Assembly: GCA_944548615.1 (NCBI GenBank)
Contig: OX155965.1
Location: 16,698,995 to 16,762,994 of the forward strand
Source of the DNA: Micropterix aruncella
Lineage: Eukaryota; Arthropoda; Insecta; Lepidoptera; Micropterigidae
Direction: 5' to 3'
Length of the DNA: 64,000 nucleotides
A model generated the notes under the pieces. That model did not search any database, was not told the origin of the DNA, and saw only the letters and a list, made by a program, of their open reading frames with translations. The stretch's first letter is position 1, and each line of letters begins with the position of its first letter. Of the stretch, positions 1 through 12,310 are shown piece by piece. The position numbers and the translations under genes are program-made.

Positions 1-1075
1 ATTTTTTGGTAAAAATAGCCGCAATATGCATATGCCGCATAAAAACATTTAGGGGAGGCAATGGATACGGGGTGGATACGAGGTACAAAAGTTTACTCGA
101 ACGGCTCGCTCCAATAAAGGCTATCTCAAATTCCGTAACGTGATTAGGCAATATTGATACCTGAATTGGCCTCAGCCGCTCAGCAAGCAGATACCTATGG
201 AAGAGGAAGTTCCATCTCAAAATTGAAGTTTTGTATTATCGGCCAAGTTTAAATTGAACTTAATAAAGTGAGCCAGTCGCGATCTAACGGTCCGGGAAGC
301 CAATTTAATATCTCGCAACTTAGTCCGGGAGAAGGGTGATCTGATTTTAAGGCATCCGCATACCTCAGACTCTGCCACAGATAAGATGCATAACACGAGA
401 CTAACAGATGCGTCATGTCTTTGACCGCAGCCAATACGATTTCATACAGAGCAAAAAAGGAGCTTTAGAACTATAACTTTTATTGGTATTACTATTGATA
501 GATATTGAAATAGATTTACCTACTACGACATTTATTTGATATGCAACTGAAGGTGGAGATATCACTAAAGCTACTAATATATTATCTATCTATATCCTTT
601 TGATTTGTGCTATTGCAGAATATTTCGGTGGGCACGAAGGAAGTATTTTTTGGCGAAAATACAAATATTTCCCCGAAAAGGGTGTATAATATGAATATTT
701 TACAGCAACAGTAAATGTGTTCCCAGAAAAACCGAAAATTGTTATTATCAATAAGCATTTTGACTACATCGTCATTCTGACGTATGACGATATTATAACT
801 ACAGAACTGTTTACGACTGAATAATAGATTTTGATATACATGTTAATAGAGTATCGAGGAATAAGAACCAGATCTTTATATTTATATATACTACTATGAA
901 AATGAAGGATAAGAATATTTTATATTTGTTTAGTACGTGATGTGATCAAAAAATAATGTGAATTAATTGTCATAGCAGGAACGGCTAACGCTATATTCAT
1001 TTGATGTACAACGTCCGATAGCTTCACTTTTTGAGATAGTTAGTGTAAAGTTTCAATAAGTAGTGACATATCAGC
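1..1075. other. AT-rich stretch, no gene recognised
   Basis: No exon with convincing splice borders and no transposon protein was seen on either strand. A 61-codon minus-strand frame near 249-434 has no recognisable similarity and is probably chance. Likely intronic or intergenic. Confidence 0.4.
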
Positions 1076-1099
1076 CGGCTTCTGGACCCGGAAGAGTGA

Positions 1100-2165
1100 G
1101 GTCATGTTTTTCGTGTCTGTCGCCCAACATCTATTTAGAAAAATGTGGTTATATTAAGTTGCAAAATAGTGGCAACAAAGCTCATGAAATGCTAAAATCA
1201 GTGTAAGCGGATAATATAGTGAATCTCAGGACTGTTTAAAAATAATAGGAACAATTTAAAAGCGGAAATGAGTCGGTTGAAGACGAGCTACTCTCGGTAC
1301 GTTCTTTAACATCAAAGCATGCGAAAACGTGCAAATATTGACAAAAATCGTTCGCTCAAACAGGAGATTGATAAATCGAGGGCTTACCGATGAAATGAGC
1401 ATCTCGGCATCTCGTATGTGTCCATGCAAAGCATTTTAACCGATGCTTTGCAAATGACAAGAGTAAGTGCGAAAATTTGTTCCCTGATTTTTGACTGGCG
1501 AACAGAAAATAAAATCGTGGATCATTTTGCACGGAATTGAAGGATCGTCTTGAAGCTGATTCGGTCTTAATAGCTAATATTATAACTGGAGCTGTAAGGT
1601 GGGTCTATGTACATGAATCTGATGAAAATGTAGAGTTCTTAATAGAAACCAAATGGCTCCCCTCGCCCTACGAAGGCATGTCAGTCGAAATCAAACGTGA
1701 AAAACATGCTCTTTATTTTTTTTAAATAGTGAAATCAGGTTTCTTTCCAAGCAGATAAACTATAAATTACGAAAATAACAAAATACTGAAACGTTTGTAA
1801 AACAAAGTAAAGAGAAAAATGCAAGAAAGTGGGCCTATAGCTTCCCCTTTCATCGCGACAACGCCCCGCGCCACACCTCGCTTCTGATCTGCGAATTTTT
1901 GGCCGAAAAATATTTCTGTCTGTCCACATTCACTTTACTTATATGATTTAGCTTCATGCAACCTTTGACTCTCCTCAAAAATAAAAACCGTCCTAAAAGG
2001 AAAACGTTTAGATAGCATTCCCGACATTGAGAAAGCCACGACAGAGCTGCTGAAAGTCCATCGGTAAAAGCCTTCTTCCAATCGTGGAAACAACTTCGAA
2101 ATAATTGCGTCGCAAGCCAAGGAGAGTACTTTGATAGAGATTCATTTAAATTTAATTATTACTTT
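1100..2165 (+). pseudogene. mariner transposase fossil
   Basis: Decayed mariner-family transposase readable only by switching frames. Near 1185-1290 the frames give HEMLKSV and ESVEDELLSV, as in the mariner N-terminal helix-turn-helix region. A 62-codon open piece at 1537-1725 carries ITGAVRWVYVHES, where mariner normally has the first catalytic motif TGDETWVY; the catalytic Asp is lost. At about 1856-1930 another frame gives RDNAPRHTSLLICEFLAEKY, which holds the second catalytic Asp. The end near 2105-2155 matches the usual C-terminus (ASQGEYFDRDSF). Stops and frameshifts are spread throughout. The family call is firm; the subfamily (mori- or irritans-like) was not resolved. Confidence 0.85.
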
Positions 2166-3640
2166 GTCCGGAATAAAATCATTCACCGTATTTTTTGATC
2201 ACACCACGTAATACAGTGTGTTATTAGAGAACGATCATCTTTATCAAGGGGTTATTCTGAGTGTTATACTAAACAAGAAAACGAAGTTTTTTTATGTTTT
2301 GTCTGAGACTTTTTTATATCAGGAGATTTTTAGTCAGAAAATATTATTCTAAATGAAAAGCTAGATCGAAAATCACTTACAACTTTTATTTATACCCAGT
2401 ATCCGGGTGTATTTATACCCAGGCGGTGGATACCCAGAAATACAAGTATGGATATTTCTCTTTTCTCCGTCGTTCCCTCATTACTGAGGATCGTGGCCAC
2501 TAGACAACAGTTTGCCTACGAGACTCCTCGACTTCGACCTGTCTGGATATTTATTTCTTTAAAATTCAGGATATTTCTTATTTTTAAAGCCTAATTTAAT
2601 AAAATGTTCATTTTTCTTGTAGAGTAATCGTTGCTAAACAAAAACCACTTAATTTAAACAAAAAAATAAATACGTGTGGCACTCGGGGACTGCCGCGGTA
2701 AAGCTATTGCATAGCATTTTTAACAACTTATGCAATTATAATTATATATTTATTAATTTTTTTCTGATATCAGATAACTGCGCTCTATCGGAATAATTTA
2801 AACGTCTTCCGATAGAGCGTCGCGCACGAATTTTTTATTCGATAAAGCAAAAAAAACGGATTATTCGAAAAAAATCGTAGATAAAAATATAGATAATTAA
2901 ATTATCTTTAAAATGGTGCAGGTTTCATAATAATACGCCAGATAGTATTTGCGTAGTAGTCGTTTTTGTGTTCGGTTAGACCTAATTTCACAAATTAATT
3001 ACACTATGTAATATAAACAAATTCTAAAATATTCAAAGCTAAGAATATTAGGAAAATGTTCTTGTTTAACATATATTTTTTTCGAATCGTAAGCAGTACT
3101 CGTTTAGACGTAATTATCAGTTTAAAATAATTAATTTTGTTTAAGAAATTTCTTCATTGGGTCGCCGCGCTGGCCTAGGCCCGCGATAAAAGCTATGCAA
3201 TAGCTTAAAAGAAATCAAAAAAGAAAAAATAAATAAGAGAAAAAATCAAAAAAGAGTCTGGTTCACTTTAATGTACAGAATTTAGACATTAACAAGGTGC
3301 CCGTAGGCTAATAAAACTGTATATTTAACAGATATCAACATTCTCGATTATCGTATATTAAAATTATTTAAATAATATTGATTTAAAAAAGGCAAAATAC
3401 GGTGTTCCTTGAATACGGTGTTCCTTGGGCGAATCGCGAAAGAGGAAGTATAAAAAGACGATGATGAAAAGGAATTGATATTGTGTTATCCTGCTTTGCT
3501 CTTTGTGGTTTACCGTGACTACCAAGACAACGAAACAGATCTGTTCAGATAAACGAGTTTCTATTAGATAGTAGGCATTACCGTTAACTGTAGCTCCAGA
3601 TTTCAAGAACCTATAACGGGCAGAAGCGGCACAGGACCGC
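2166..3640. other. AT-rich stretch with one hairpin, no gene
   Basis: Nothing coding recognised apart from the short inverted repeat at 2781-2819. The segment around 2395-2450 repeats the phrase 'taccca' several times (short imperfect direct repeats). Confidence 0.4.
2781..2819. repeat. 13-bp perfect inverted repeat
   Basis: CGCTCTATCGGAA at 2781-2793 is exactly reverse-complemented at 2807-2819 around a 13-base AT-rich spacer. It may be a foldback remnant or MITE end. No function is inferred. Confidence 0.8.
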
Positions 3641-4075
3641 CAGACTATGAGCGTCTTCTGTTTGACCTCACTTTTTGAATATTTTCTAGCTAAATATTGT
3701 GGATTCGAGAAGAAATGCACGTCCGCATTGCAATTGCTCGCTCGACTTTTTTCAAAATAAGCAAAGTTTTGCGTGATAGAGATCTGAGTCTCGACCTAAG
3801 GCTACGTAAAACCCGCTGCTACATATTCTCTGTTCTGCTGTATGGCGTAGAAGCATGTGCTCTCACACAGAAGACGACGAAAAGGTAGAGGCTTCAGAAA
3901 TATGGATATACCGCCTTATCTTGAAAAGCTCATAGCGTGCCGAGTCACTTATATTGAAGTACTGAGCCGACTTAAGTAGAATATGTAACTTCTGAATACC
4001 ATAAAACGCCGGAAGATGACATACTTCGATCACATCATAAGTAATGACAAATACAAATTGCTCCACCTCATTTAT
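3640..4075 (+). pseudogene. LINE reverse transcriptase C-terminus (RTE/BovB-like)
   Basis: The open part at 3697-3888 reads HVRIAIARSTFFKISKVLRD, then a short conserved block containing CYIFSVLLYGVEA. This is the thumb/C-terminal region of RTE-type LINE reverse transcriptases (family consensus: R-I-A-x-A-x-x-x-F, then YGxExW). Shifting frames downstream gives EIWIYRLIL and then KRRKMTYFDHIISNDKYKLL at about 4005-4065, the usual tail of the same proteins. Stops and frameshifts show it is dead. It ends where an AAAT-tailed repeat in the opposite orientation begins. Confidence 0.75.
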
Positions 4076-4215
4076 TTATTTATTTAAGAATTAATTACTA
4101 TAAAACATTGAATTGCTTACAAAAATGACAGGAACCGAATGGCAAAACCCTAACCTTTTGCTTATTTGATTCTGTCACCTAACTGGAACTATCCCGTTCT
4201 AGGGAAGATATCCAT
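4065..4215 (-). repeat. dispersed LINE/SINE 3' tail with (AAAT)n
   Basis: Read on the minus strand this contains CTAGAACGGGATAG, GTGACAG, a stretch ending GGTTCCTGT, then a terminal run of AAAT units. The same series occurs on the plus strand at about 49690-49850, so this is one family in two orientations. The tail implies target-primed insertion by a non-LTR machinery. Confidence 0.7.
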
Positions 4216-4379
4216 TATCCAAGGATGTTATCCAAGAAGGTGGCATTCGTGGCTAAGGAACCTTCGAGACTGGTTTCCATGCAGTCCACATCGCCGTTCA
4301 AAACAGCAGCCTGTAAAGTGTAGATAGCTTTAATGTTTTCCAACCTCCGATAGGAGTGCAACTCGAAGAAGAAGATTCT

Positions 4380-5340
4380 GGATTCAAACTACGGGATGAA
4401 AGCTTACGGATCCAGGTACAAGATGCATATTTCGTCACAAGTAATAATCTGATTTATAATCCGTTCATTTTGGCTTTGGTTCAGTATAGCCATGTACCCC
4501 CCTTCGAGATTCTTTTCTTTATTGATTTCCCTTAAGAGCCGTATTACAAAATAGCGTAGGTATTCTTTTAAAATGAGTTGAAAAAATGAACGCATTTTTT
4601 TTGATGTAACTATAAAAGATAGGATAAATAAATAAATAAATAAATAAATAACTATTCAACCCTGGGAGAAAAACCGCGGCACTGAGCGCTCTTCTCTTGC
4701 GCAAGCAAATATATACACAATTTATAATTGTTTTTTGCAGTGTTTCCTCCTTTCTAATGACAATAATTTATATTATGTCGTATTGCTAAAAGAGTGAACT
4801 TTAATATAGTATAAGTATTATATAAGAATCTTATTTTATTTCTGAGAAAATTAGAATGATACAGGAAGATTTTTTTTTAATTTTGTGTAATTGTAAGTAA
4901 TGTATACCTTGGATATGTGGTCAAAAAACGAAAAAATAAAGCCGTAGTGTACATCAAGAATACATGACGGACATAAAAAAATAGTATACGGTTTTCGTTG
5001 TAGTGATATTACTGTATTAAGGAGCTCAAAGTTTGCCTTCCGAGCGTTTTACGAATAACGACTTTCGGAAAATGGGCTGAATTAGTAAATAATATTCGTT
5101 ACATCTAAAATTAAAGGCCGCTATGGTCAACATCAAGAAATGGTCCAGGTAATTCAGTAATTAAAGTTTGTAGAAATCTCTTTATTTCTTGGAATTAGAA
5201 CGCCAAAAATCCACTTTTCTTGCCTTTCTGGAAAAAACATGTGAACGGGCTCTTAAATGCCTCAATATTGTTTTGTTACTTATGTTGAAAGCTGCTGCTA
5301 GCTCGGCTACGGAACCAGGTCATTTCTTATAAAAAAATGA
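4380..5340 (-). pseudogene. second mariner-like transposase fossil
   Basis: On the minus strand, 5330-5180 reads VAELAAAFNISNKTILRHLR, a helix-turn-helix typical of mariner transposases. Further along the same strand, the open frame at 4595-4404 ends with QIITCDEICILYLDP, matching the mariner first catalytic motif (TCDExW-Y). The order and the spacing of about 600 bp fit one element, with an AAAT-type tail (4621-4652) inserted between. Many stops. This copy is divergent from the one at 1.1-2.2 kb. Confidence 0.6.
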
Positions 5341-5349
5341 TCTTCTATT

Positions 5350-7214
5350 GTTCCGTTCCAAGAAACAATAATTAAAAAAACAGCACTTATAAAAGTGCCT
5401 ACCTATGGGTTATATTGTTTAAAAAAATTCTTATTGACATTTTTAGATACTAATATACTCGTATTTGGATTGTTCTCGGTATAATAATTATTGATTTTTA
5501 AATTATTTTGATTGTTTAATAATCTGATTCTAACAATTAACAATTACTTTAAATTATTTTATTCAGTAACGATACTGAACTGATATGATTTTCGTTTTAT
5601 CTTTTAAATATGTTACTTAACCGGTCGAAAGCCAGCCTACGCGCGCAACAAACTGAGCCGTAAATTTTTGGTCGATTTTGTAAATAAATACTAATAATAA
5701 CGTTTTTCACGGGTTGACTCTTGTTGCCTAGTATTTAATCTTATTAGTCATGTATATTATATATTTATGTAATATACTCGTATATGGGGGGCAGCCGAAA
5801 CGGTTGGCATCCGACGGGTTAAACTAGCATTACGCAAAAAGCTTATAATAAGTACCTCTTACTTACAGTAGGTTGTATTTACTATAGGTAGTAAATTGTA
5901 AAACGCCCGATAGCGGTAAATTGGAAATTGGATACGAATGTAATGTAATGTAATGAAATAAACAACTTTTATTCCTCAATCCCTAAATAGCTTAACCTTT
6001 CTTTCCTTTCTCTGTATCCTTGATTTTCCTCCGACATGTCGTATAATATGTATGTACAATAATGACATTTAAAATTTACATATTTATTTCTGTGTTTTTT
6101 TTTATTAATTATCTTTCTTTTTTCTGTTATTTTATTTTTTTAAATTATGTTTATTTCTATATTGCCAGTGCTGTATATTATGAATGTAAATATTTAATTA
6201 AGCGTTCGCTGTGAGATATTTTACGTTAATGAGTCCGCCTATTGACCGTAATATTTTATGGTGAACAATAAAGATTTTTTTAGTTCATTTTCAAGAGATT
6301 GTATGCCAATGAAGTACTTTGAATTGTTAAGCATTTTACGCATTTCTTCTGTTACGTCGGCCTGATTTATATCCCTCGGTATGAACCTGTGTTCAGGGGA
6401 TCGCTTTAATTTTATTATCGAAGATCGAAAATGAAAATGGAATATATTCGGCTTTAATCAACTTTATTAAAGTTCATTTTAGAAGTCACACGGGTAGTTT
6501 TACGGTCGCTGCTTCTAGTTATTTATGAGAAAAAGTCGGGTGGAGAGGATCAACCTCGAGGCGACCTCCGCTTCAGGTCAACAGTAACCCTAAATTAAGG
6601 GAGAGGAAAAGGACGAGGCCGGCGAGAACGGAGAATAAGAGGGATGCGACTCCTTAACTGCCGCAATTGTCGGCTCTTTTATTTTATGGCTTTCTCATAC
6701 TGAAACGCAAAGGGGAAAGTATTATCAAAGCGAAAAAAAGGTTTTGCGAGTTTTAAGTAGACTAGGAAAGTAGTTTTATGCTCTCTCCATCATGCGCGGA
6801 TCTAGAACTTCGCTCAGAAGGGAGGCTTTTTGGCTGTGAGAATTACTTTTTATGCCTTCTATTATATCGGCGTTGTTTTGTATTATTTTGCTAATAAAAC
6901 GTACTTTTGCGTAGCATTAATTGGAGGACAGGTTAACATAAAAAAAACATTATTTCTCACTTTTGCCGCACCATAACAAATTATTTAAGGATTCTTTTAT
7001 ATATGTATAGGTTTATAAGGATCGAAATTGGATTTCAGTTACAAGTCTCGTTTTGTAAAACTGTTAAAGACTATGAGATTAAAGTAGTGAAAATCAGTGA
7101 AAATATTTAAAAATGCGTTTACTGCTTTCACTGTTTAAGTCTTTAAACCCGCTTAAAACATTTGTCATTAAACGTAACTCGTTTAAAATCAATCTAGTCA
7201 AAAGTCCCATCGAT
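5350..7214. other. AT-rich stretch, no gene recognised
   Basis: No exon or transposon protein found. 6530-6680 is locally purine-rich and less AT-rich, but shows no coherent frame. Confidence 0.35.
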
Positions 7215-7830
7215 CTAAATAAAAGTCAATCTATATCGTTTCCCCTACAAATCCTAAAATCCCTTTTCACCCCTTTGGGGTTGAATTTAAAAAAACCACG
7301 AAAGCGTATTATCTATTTTTTTTCTTAAAATAATCCTACAAAGTTTCGAAATAAAAAGCACGTCTAATATTGTTTATCATACAAACTATAGAAACCTGTT
7401 TCACCCCTTTAGGGGTTGAATTTTGAAAAAACATGAAACACCTGTTTATTGATTTATTAGAGTAATCTTACAAAGTTTCAAAATAAAAAGTCCATCTAAA
7501 ATCGTATATCCATATAAATTTTAAAACCCCGTTTTACGCCTTTAGGAGTGGAATTTTTAAAAACCATATAACACCTATTTGTTTATTAGAGTATTCTTAA
7601 AAAGTTTCGAATTAAAAAGTACATGAATATCGTTTTTCCATACAAACTTTGAAACCCCTTTTCAAACCTTTAGGGGTTGAATTTAGAAAAATCTGCCTAT
7701 AAAAATCCACTAGTGAGCGCCTACGTCCTAAAAGGAACCTCTGTGCAAAATTTCAGCTTTCTAGGTCTTTAAGAGTTAGAGCTGGGCGTTGATGAGCCAG
7801 TCAGTGAATGAGTGAATCGGAACTTCTCTT
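7215..7830 (+). repeat. about 130-bp tandem repeat, four copies, plus tail
   Basis: Units centred near 7265, 7400, 7535 and 7665 each contain a block like CACCCCTTTAGGGGTTGAAT followed by an A-run, with a spacing of about 130 bp. After the last unit comes a segment with GTGCAAAATTTCAGC and GTTGATGAGCCAGTCAGT. The same phrase pair (CACCCCTTA then GATGAGTCAGCCAGTCAGT) recurs at 60515-60600. This is a dispersed, internally amplified repeat of a style common in Lepidoptera. Confidence 0.7.
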
Positions 7831-10400
7831 TTTAATTATAATATCAAAAAAGCGCGATAGTCTTCAATTTCATATTACTCCCAGTTAGTTTCCTGATGAT
7901 GCTATTTCTTGAACACACCACTTGTGTTATGAATAACCTTATTTTATCGAAAAATCGTAATTTTAATTTAGTAATCTACAGTTCAATTTACGAATTTTTA
8001 TGGTATATGGTAACTTAACTCACTTTCGCGCTACTACGGCAAACTATATCAATCTGGCAATACAAATAAGTAGGCGGAAGTGTATTGATATGCCCATATT
8101 TATTTAATTAATTAAATAATGAACGCATTTACAAAACATATGTCTTAATATTATTCATATAAACTAATATTTATTTGCATGTATTCATATTAACAAAAAA
8201 ATATATAACACGGACAATTTGAGCATTAGCATCAACTAATTGCCAGGACTTGTTTCAAGATAGCGAGCTCTCTAGTTTTGTATGAATATATATTTGTCTA
8301 GTTAAAAAAAACATAGCCATTACAAATACGTAATAACTAATAATAAATATATAATAACCACAACAGGAAATAATTAAAATACAATACATAAACACTTTAC
8401 ACTTCATTAACTTAGGTAGGTGTTTTATAATCGTTTCATATAAATTTATTCAATATTTAATGGCTGCAACTCTGCAAGAGATAGATTTCAAAATGTTACT
8501 TTTGGAGACGCATATATAAAGGAAATTATGCAAATAAGGAATAAGCAATTGTTATGGAAAATATCAATTTCCCAGATTATTATGGAATTCTTGTCCAATA
8601 ATATGACTTCAGCCTTTAGATAATTACAAACTAGTAACATTCGCAAAAGCAACATGGACGCGGCAGTATTCCCTAAGCGCGGCAAACGACAAGTGAAATT
8701 TTGTTTTCGGCATTATGAAGTCGGCAAGGGTAATCGTATATTAACTCGTGGTCTATGTTTTTTTGTGGATAAATGTTAGGTCTATTGATTTTATTTTAAA
8801 GCACACGCAGTTATGCTGATGCGATCATCTCGATAACATATTATGTTCCTTCCTTGAATTCGGCAGACATGAGATTGAGGTGTCTTTCGCCGTCATTCTC
8901 GACTAAACGAAATCCTCACCCTGACGAAAGCCTCAATCATTTTATTTTTGCTTCTAGGATTACTATTATCTTTTTTCAGTATTATTTATTGACTACCAAC
9001 CTGACTATTCAGCTTGATTATTTAATCCATTTAAGATTTTTTAATGCTTCTAGGATATTTTTTCCCCTCTAATATTTACTTACTATCTAACTTCCATTTT
9101 AATTTTAATTCAATTTGCACTAATATTTTTTCTATTATTTTTCTCTCACTTGACGTATATGCTATCATTATATGTTATTCAGGTATCTATATTAAAACAC
9201 TCTCGAGACACGTGCTGATTATTTATTAGGGCTATTAGATACTTATTTTTTTAACTTAATTATTACTTCTATAAATCTGAGCACAATTCACAATTTACAA
9301 CTAACATAGTCGAGTCTACCTTGGTATGGGCTTTGGCCTAGTTAGGCAGACTTTGTATATCACCTTTTCAAGCATTTAATTTCTGAAACAAATTTATTTT
9401 TATTCTTATTCTGAATAATCATTTTAATTGTGAACACCCAGATGGCTAAAATATTGATACATTCGTTGGTCAATTGAAATACATACAAAATGACGCTTTG
9501 TATGGTGACGTAAACGACATGTATGTATGTTTTGCCAGAAGAAATAGATATCAATCGATGTGTAAAATAAATGGGTACGGTGACTCATGTTTTGTACGAC
9601 TGGTTGTGCCGACATAACTGATTGTGCCGGAGCAGAAAAAGACGAATAAGTTCATATGCAGATATTTCATATATATAACTTGGCAATGCCCATAGGTTTA
9701 TTGTTAATAATGCACCATTTTTGTTATATTTTAATTACATAAGTAGTTAAATTACTTTTATGCACATATTTTATGACCAAAATAAGAACTTTTCTTGTCA
9801 CCGTGATTTATTGTTTCATATGTTTCACCTTATGGCATATTACTAGCCCAAATATATTTGTTTAAAAATGTCTTTATACCTTAGCTTTTACATTACCTCT
9901 GATCTTATGCGTTTACGCTAGTTAAACAAATTAATTATGCTCTTACGCGACCAATTATGGTATTTTAAGAGTTTAAAATTTGATTAAGTTAAAAAAAGTA
10001 ATACGAAAATAAAAGTATTCCATGCGCTTTTTCCTCTATTATTTAAGTTCTAAATACATTGAAATAATGGGATATTTAGTAAATTATTTTTACATATTAA
10101 AATTATTATTACATATAAAATTGTTAACCTAACCTGCAAATAAAAATTATTTCCCGTTACAGATTCGAGGAATCTACAGGTCGGATGAACGTTTTTTTTT
10201 GCTAATTCTGTCTCAATGCCATGTGCTTATGTACTTTTTCTACGCCTTCAGCGATTCCTGGTGAGGTTTCATTTCAAAAGCTTGCAAATTTCGTTTGATA
10301 AATTCGTTTGCTGGCGGTTTATGAAATAAATACTAATATGCCTGTGTGTCGATTTTAAAGTCTTAACCAAATGTTGTAGTAAAACTAAGGAATAACTTAC
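7831..10400. other. AT-rich stretch with one repeat tail
   Basis: No gene recognised. Around 9308-9362 the phrase GTCTACCTTGGTATGG followed by CCTAGTTAGGCAGACTTTG resembles the LINE-tail repeat at 54210-54260, so a short decayed copy of that family is here. 8.4-8.7 kb has an unassigned 65-codon minus-strand frame. Confidence 0.4.
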
Positions 10401-10415
10401 CATTTGCATTTACAG

Positions 10416-10491
10416 AGCCAAATATCGACTTCAAAATCATGAAAACCCCGACACTGCTATTCGTCGTAGGCAACTCGAGAGGCGTTTATGA
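10416..10491 (+). CDS. possible plus-strand terminal exon (weak)
   Basis: The pyrimidine-rich run ending ...TTTGCATTTACAG is a fair splice acceptor. After one phase base the frame reads 24 codons including NHENPDTAIRRRQLERRL and then TGA. The composition looks protein-like for AT-rich DNA, but the piece is short and no homologue was recognised. The minus strand of the same segment ends with GCAAATG|GTAAGT, a fair donor, so an exon on the other strand is an equal alternative. Confidence 0.2.
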
Positions 10492-10568
10492 TAATATCCG
10501 TTAAAATTCACACATTGCAATAGTAAAATTCGTCAAAAAACGGGCCATAGACGAGACACTGACATTCG

Positions 10569-10930
10569 TTGTTTATTAGTCTACTCGATCAACACGTATT
10601 GTTTATCGTTGTAACGCGAAACCTAACCCCACGCGAGAAACGCCAACGAATGGTTCGAAATGGCGGACAACGGACTCATAAACGAAGGAGCGCCGCAACA
10701 GATGAGCACGCCGCGAATGATGACGATGACGCCCCCGCCGCCACTCCGGCTCCACGAAAAACACCCTCAAAAGCCATCGCGCGACCGCGGACTGCAAGGC
10801 GCAAAGCGGGCGGGAAACGAACGACTTGTCAAATTCGCAGGCTGGGCGGGCAGGCGGATGAGACTGAAAACGGCGTTGCCATATGTGTCGCTTTGTAGGG
10901 ACAGTGGTCACAATAAATATAATAAATAAC
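10569..10930 (+). other. CpG-rich island with overlapping open frames
   Basis: This 350-bp segment is much richer in CpG than its flanks. One plus frame begins ATG in a good context (GAAATGGCGG, 10660) and reads MADNGLINEGAPQQMSTPRM and on for 89 codons. A second plus frame and a minus frame are also open, so reading frame alone cannot decide. It could be a promoter with a 5' exon, or a GC-rich repeat remnant. No clear donor site ends either plus frame. Confidence 0.25.
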
Positions 10931-11039
10931 GGCCGGAATATCGATTGAACTGGGCACCAAATATAGGGTTTTCCACAGTCTGTAGCGGCCATGGTGTTTT
11001 GGCGGCGTCTGCCAAATCTGCTGTTTATTACTGGAGTTT

Positions 11040-12310
11040 AATGGGCCGTTGCTGGGTTGGCCACGAAGATCCATTCTGTTCAGGGTTGGTCACACTCACA
11101 GGTCAACACCTATCCGACGGCCTCCACGCATGAAGTGCGAGCCTGGGTAGGACTCTGGCCTTATGGTTACTTTCCCCTGGGAATTAACCTTCTGGCGCTC
11201 CTGGACGGTCTGCGCACCGTGCGGCGTAAGCCAATCGACTGTGCACTTTGACTAACAGTCGGGGGAGTCTGGAAGCAGTACTGTTTCCTATAGAGCGGGG
11301 GTGGTTGCGGACCTTACGGCGACTCCTCTTGAAACGACCATCGGCTATCCGATCCTGGGTGAAGAGCCGGGCAAAGGATGCCGTGGTCCGCGATAGATTC
11401 GGTAGACTCCGTATCACCGATACGTAAGGGAGAAGACCGCCCAAGCGACCTCGAACCTGTAACCAGTCGGGTGAACCCATAACCCAGGCCATCGCTTAAA
11501 TTCAGCCGGATCTATGCGGCAGACACACTGACAATCGCAGCTCTCGGATCCGAACCACCGTGCGAAGCTGCGGCGGCCATTTGAACAATATCATATTCCA
11601 ACATCGACCCGGGAGTTAATGGGCCCTGTTGCAGTTTGGCCACTGAGACCAATTTGTTCAGGGCCGGTCAAACTCACGGTTCAACACCCATCCGGCGGCC
11701 TCGACGTAGAATTGCGAGCCAAGGTAGAACTCTGGCCTGCGGGCCAGTTTCCCCTAGGAGTCAACCTTCGGGCGCTCCTGGACGGTTTGCGCACCGTGCG
11801 GCTTCAGATCGATTGTGCATTCTGACCGACAGCCGGAAGAGTCTGCAAACAGTACTGTCTCCTATAGAGCAGGGATAGTTGTTCACCTTACGGCAGCTGC
11901 TCTTGAAACGACCAAGTGGCTACCCGATCCCGAGTGAAGAGCCGGGCAAAGGATGCCGTGGTTCGCGATAGATTCGGTAGACACCGTATCAACGCTACGT
12001 AAGGGAGAGGACCGCCCTCGAACCTGTAACCAGTCGGGTGACCGGAGTAATCTGGTTGCAACTGGTAGTAAGGGCGCGAGTGTCGTCCCGCTAGGTAGGT
12101 GATTAACTTGGTTATCTCGCGGTAAGGTGTTGGTCTCTTACAGGCGTGTGGCCTAACTAGACGGTGGACTGTTTTCGTCCAGTCGTCCAGTCTAAGTCTT
12201 CTGCGCTCACTTCACGGGAGACAGAACAATCTAATATCGTTAAAACTTCCGGTAGGTAACGGGTTCGCCCATTGCAGTCGACAGCTTTAGTTGTCAACAT
12301 CGACCCGCAC
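11040..12310 (+). repeat. GC-rich dispersed repeat, two diverged tandem copies
   Basis: The block from about 11079 to 11475 is repeated, with many substitutions, from about 11657 to 12050 (period about 575 bp). Shared landmarks are GGCGCTCCTGGACGGT, GCGCACCGTGCGGC, AAGAGCCGGGCAAAGGATGC and CTCGAACCTGTAACCAGTCGG. The second copy continues to 12300 through GGTTATCTCGCGGTAAGG and CACGGGAGACAGAAC. The same series in inverted-repeat form makes up the element at 51785-52541, and a single divergent arm lies at 58976-59360. Short frames inside are chance. The transposon class is not known. Confidence 0.75.

Noticed and set aside
2360..2460. Minus-strand exon ending AAAAGTT|GTAAGTG
   Set aside because: The frame runs through short TACCCA repeats and has no proper acceptor.
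10406..10492. Minus-strand exon ending GCAAATG|GTAAGT
   Set aside because: The frame is open, but no acceptor in the phase required after the exon at 14359 was found.
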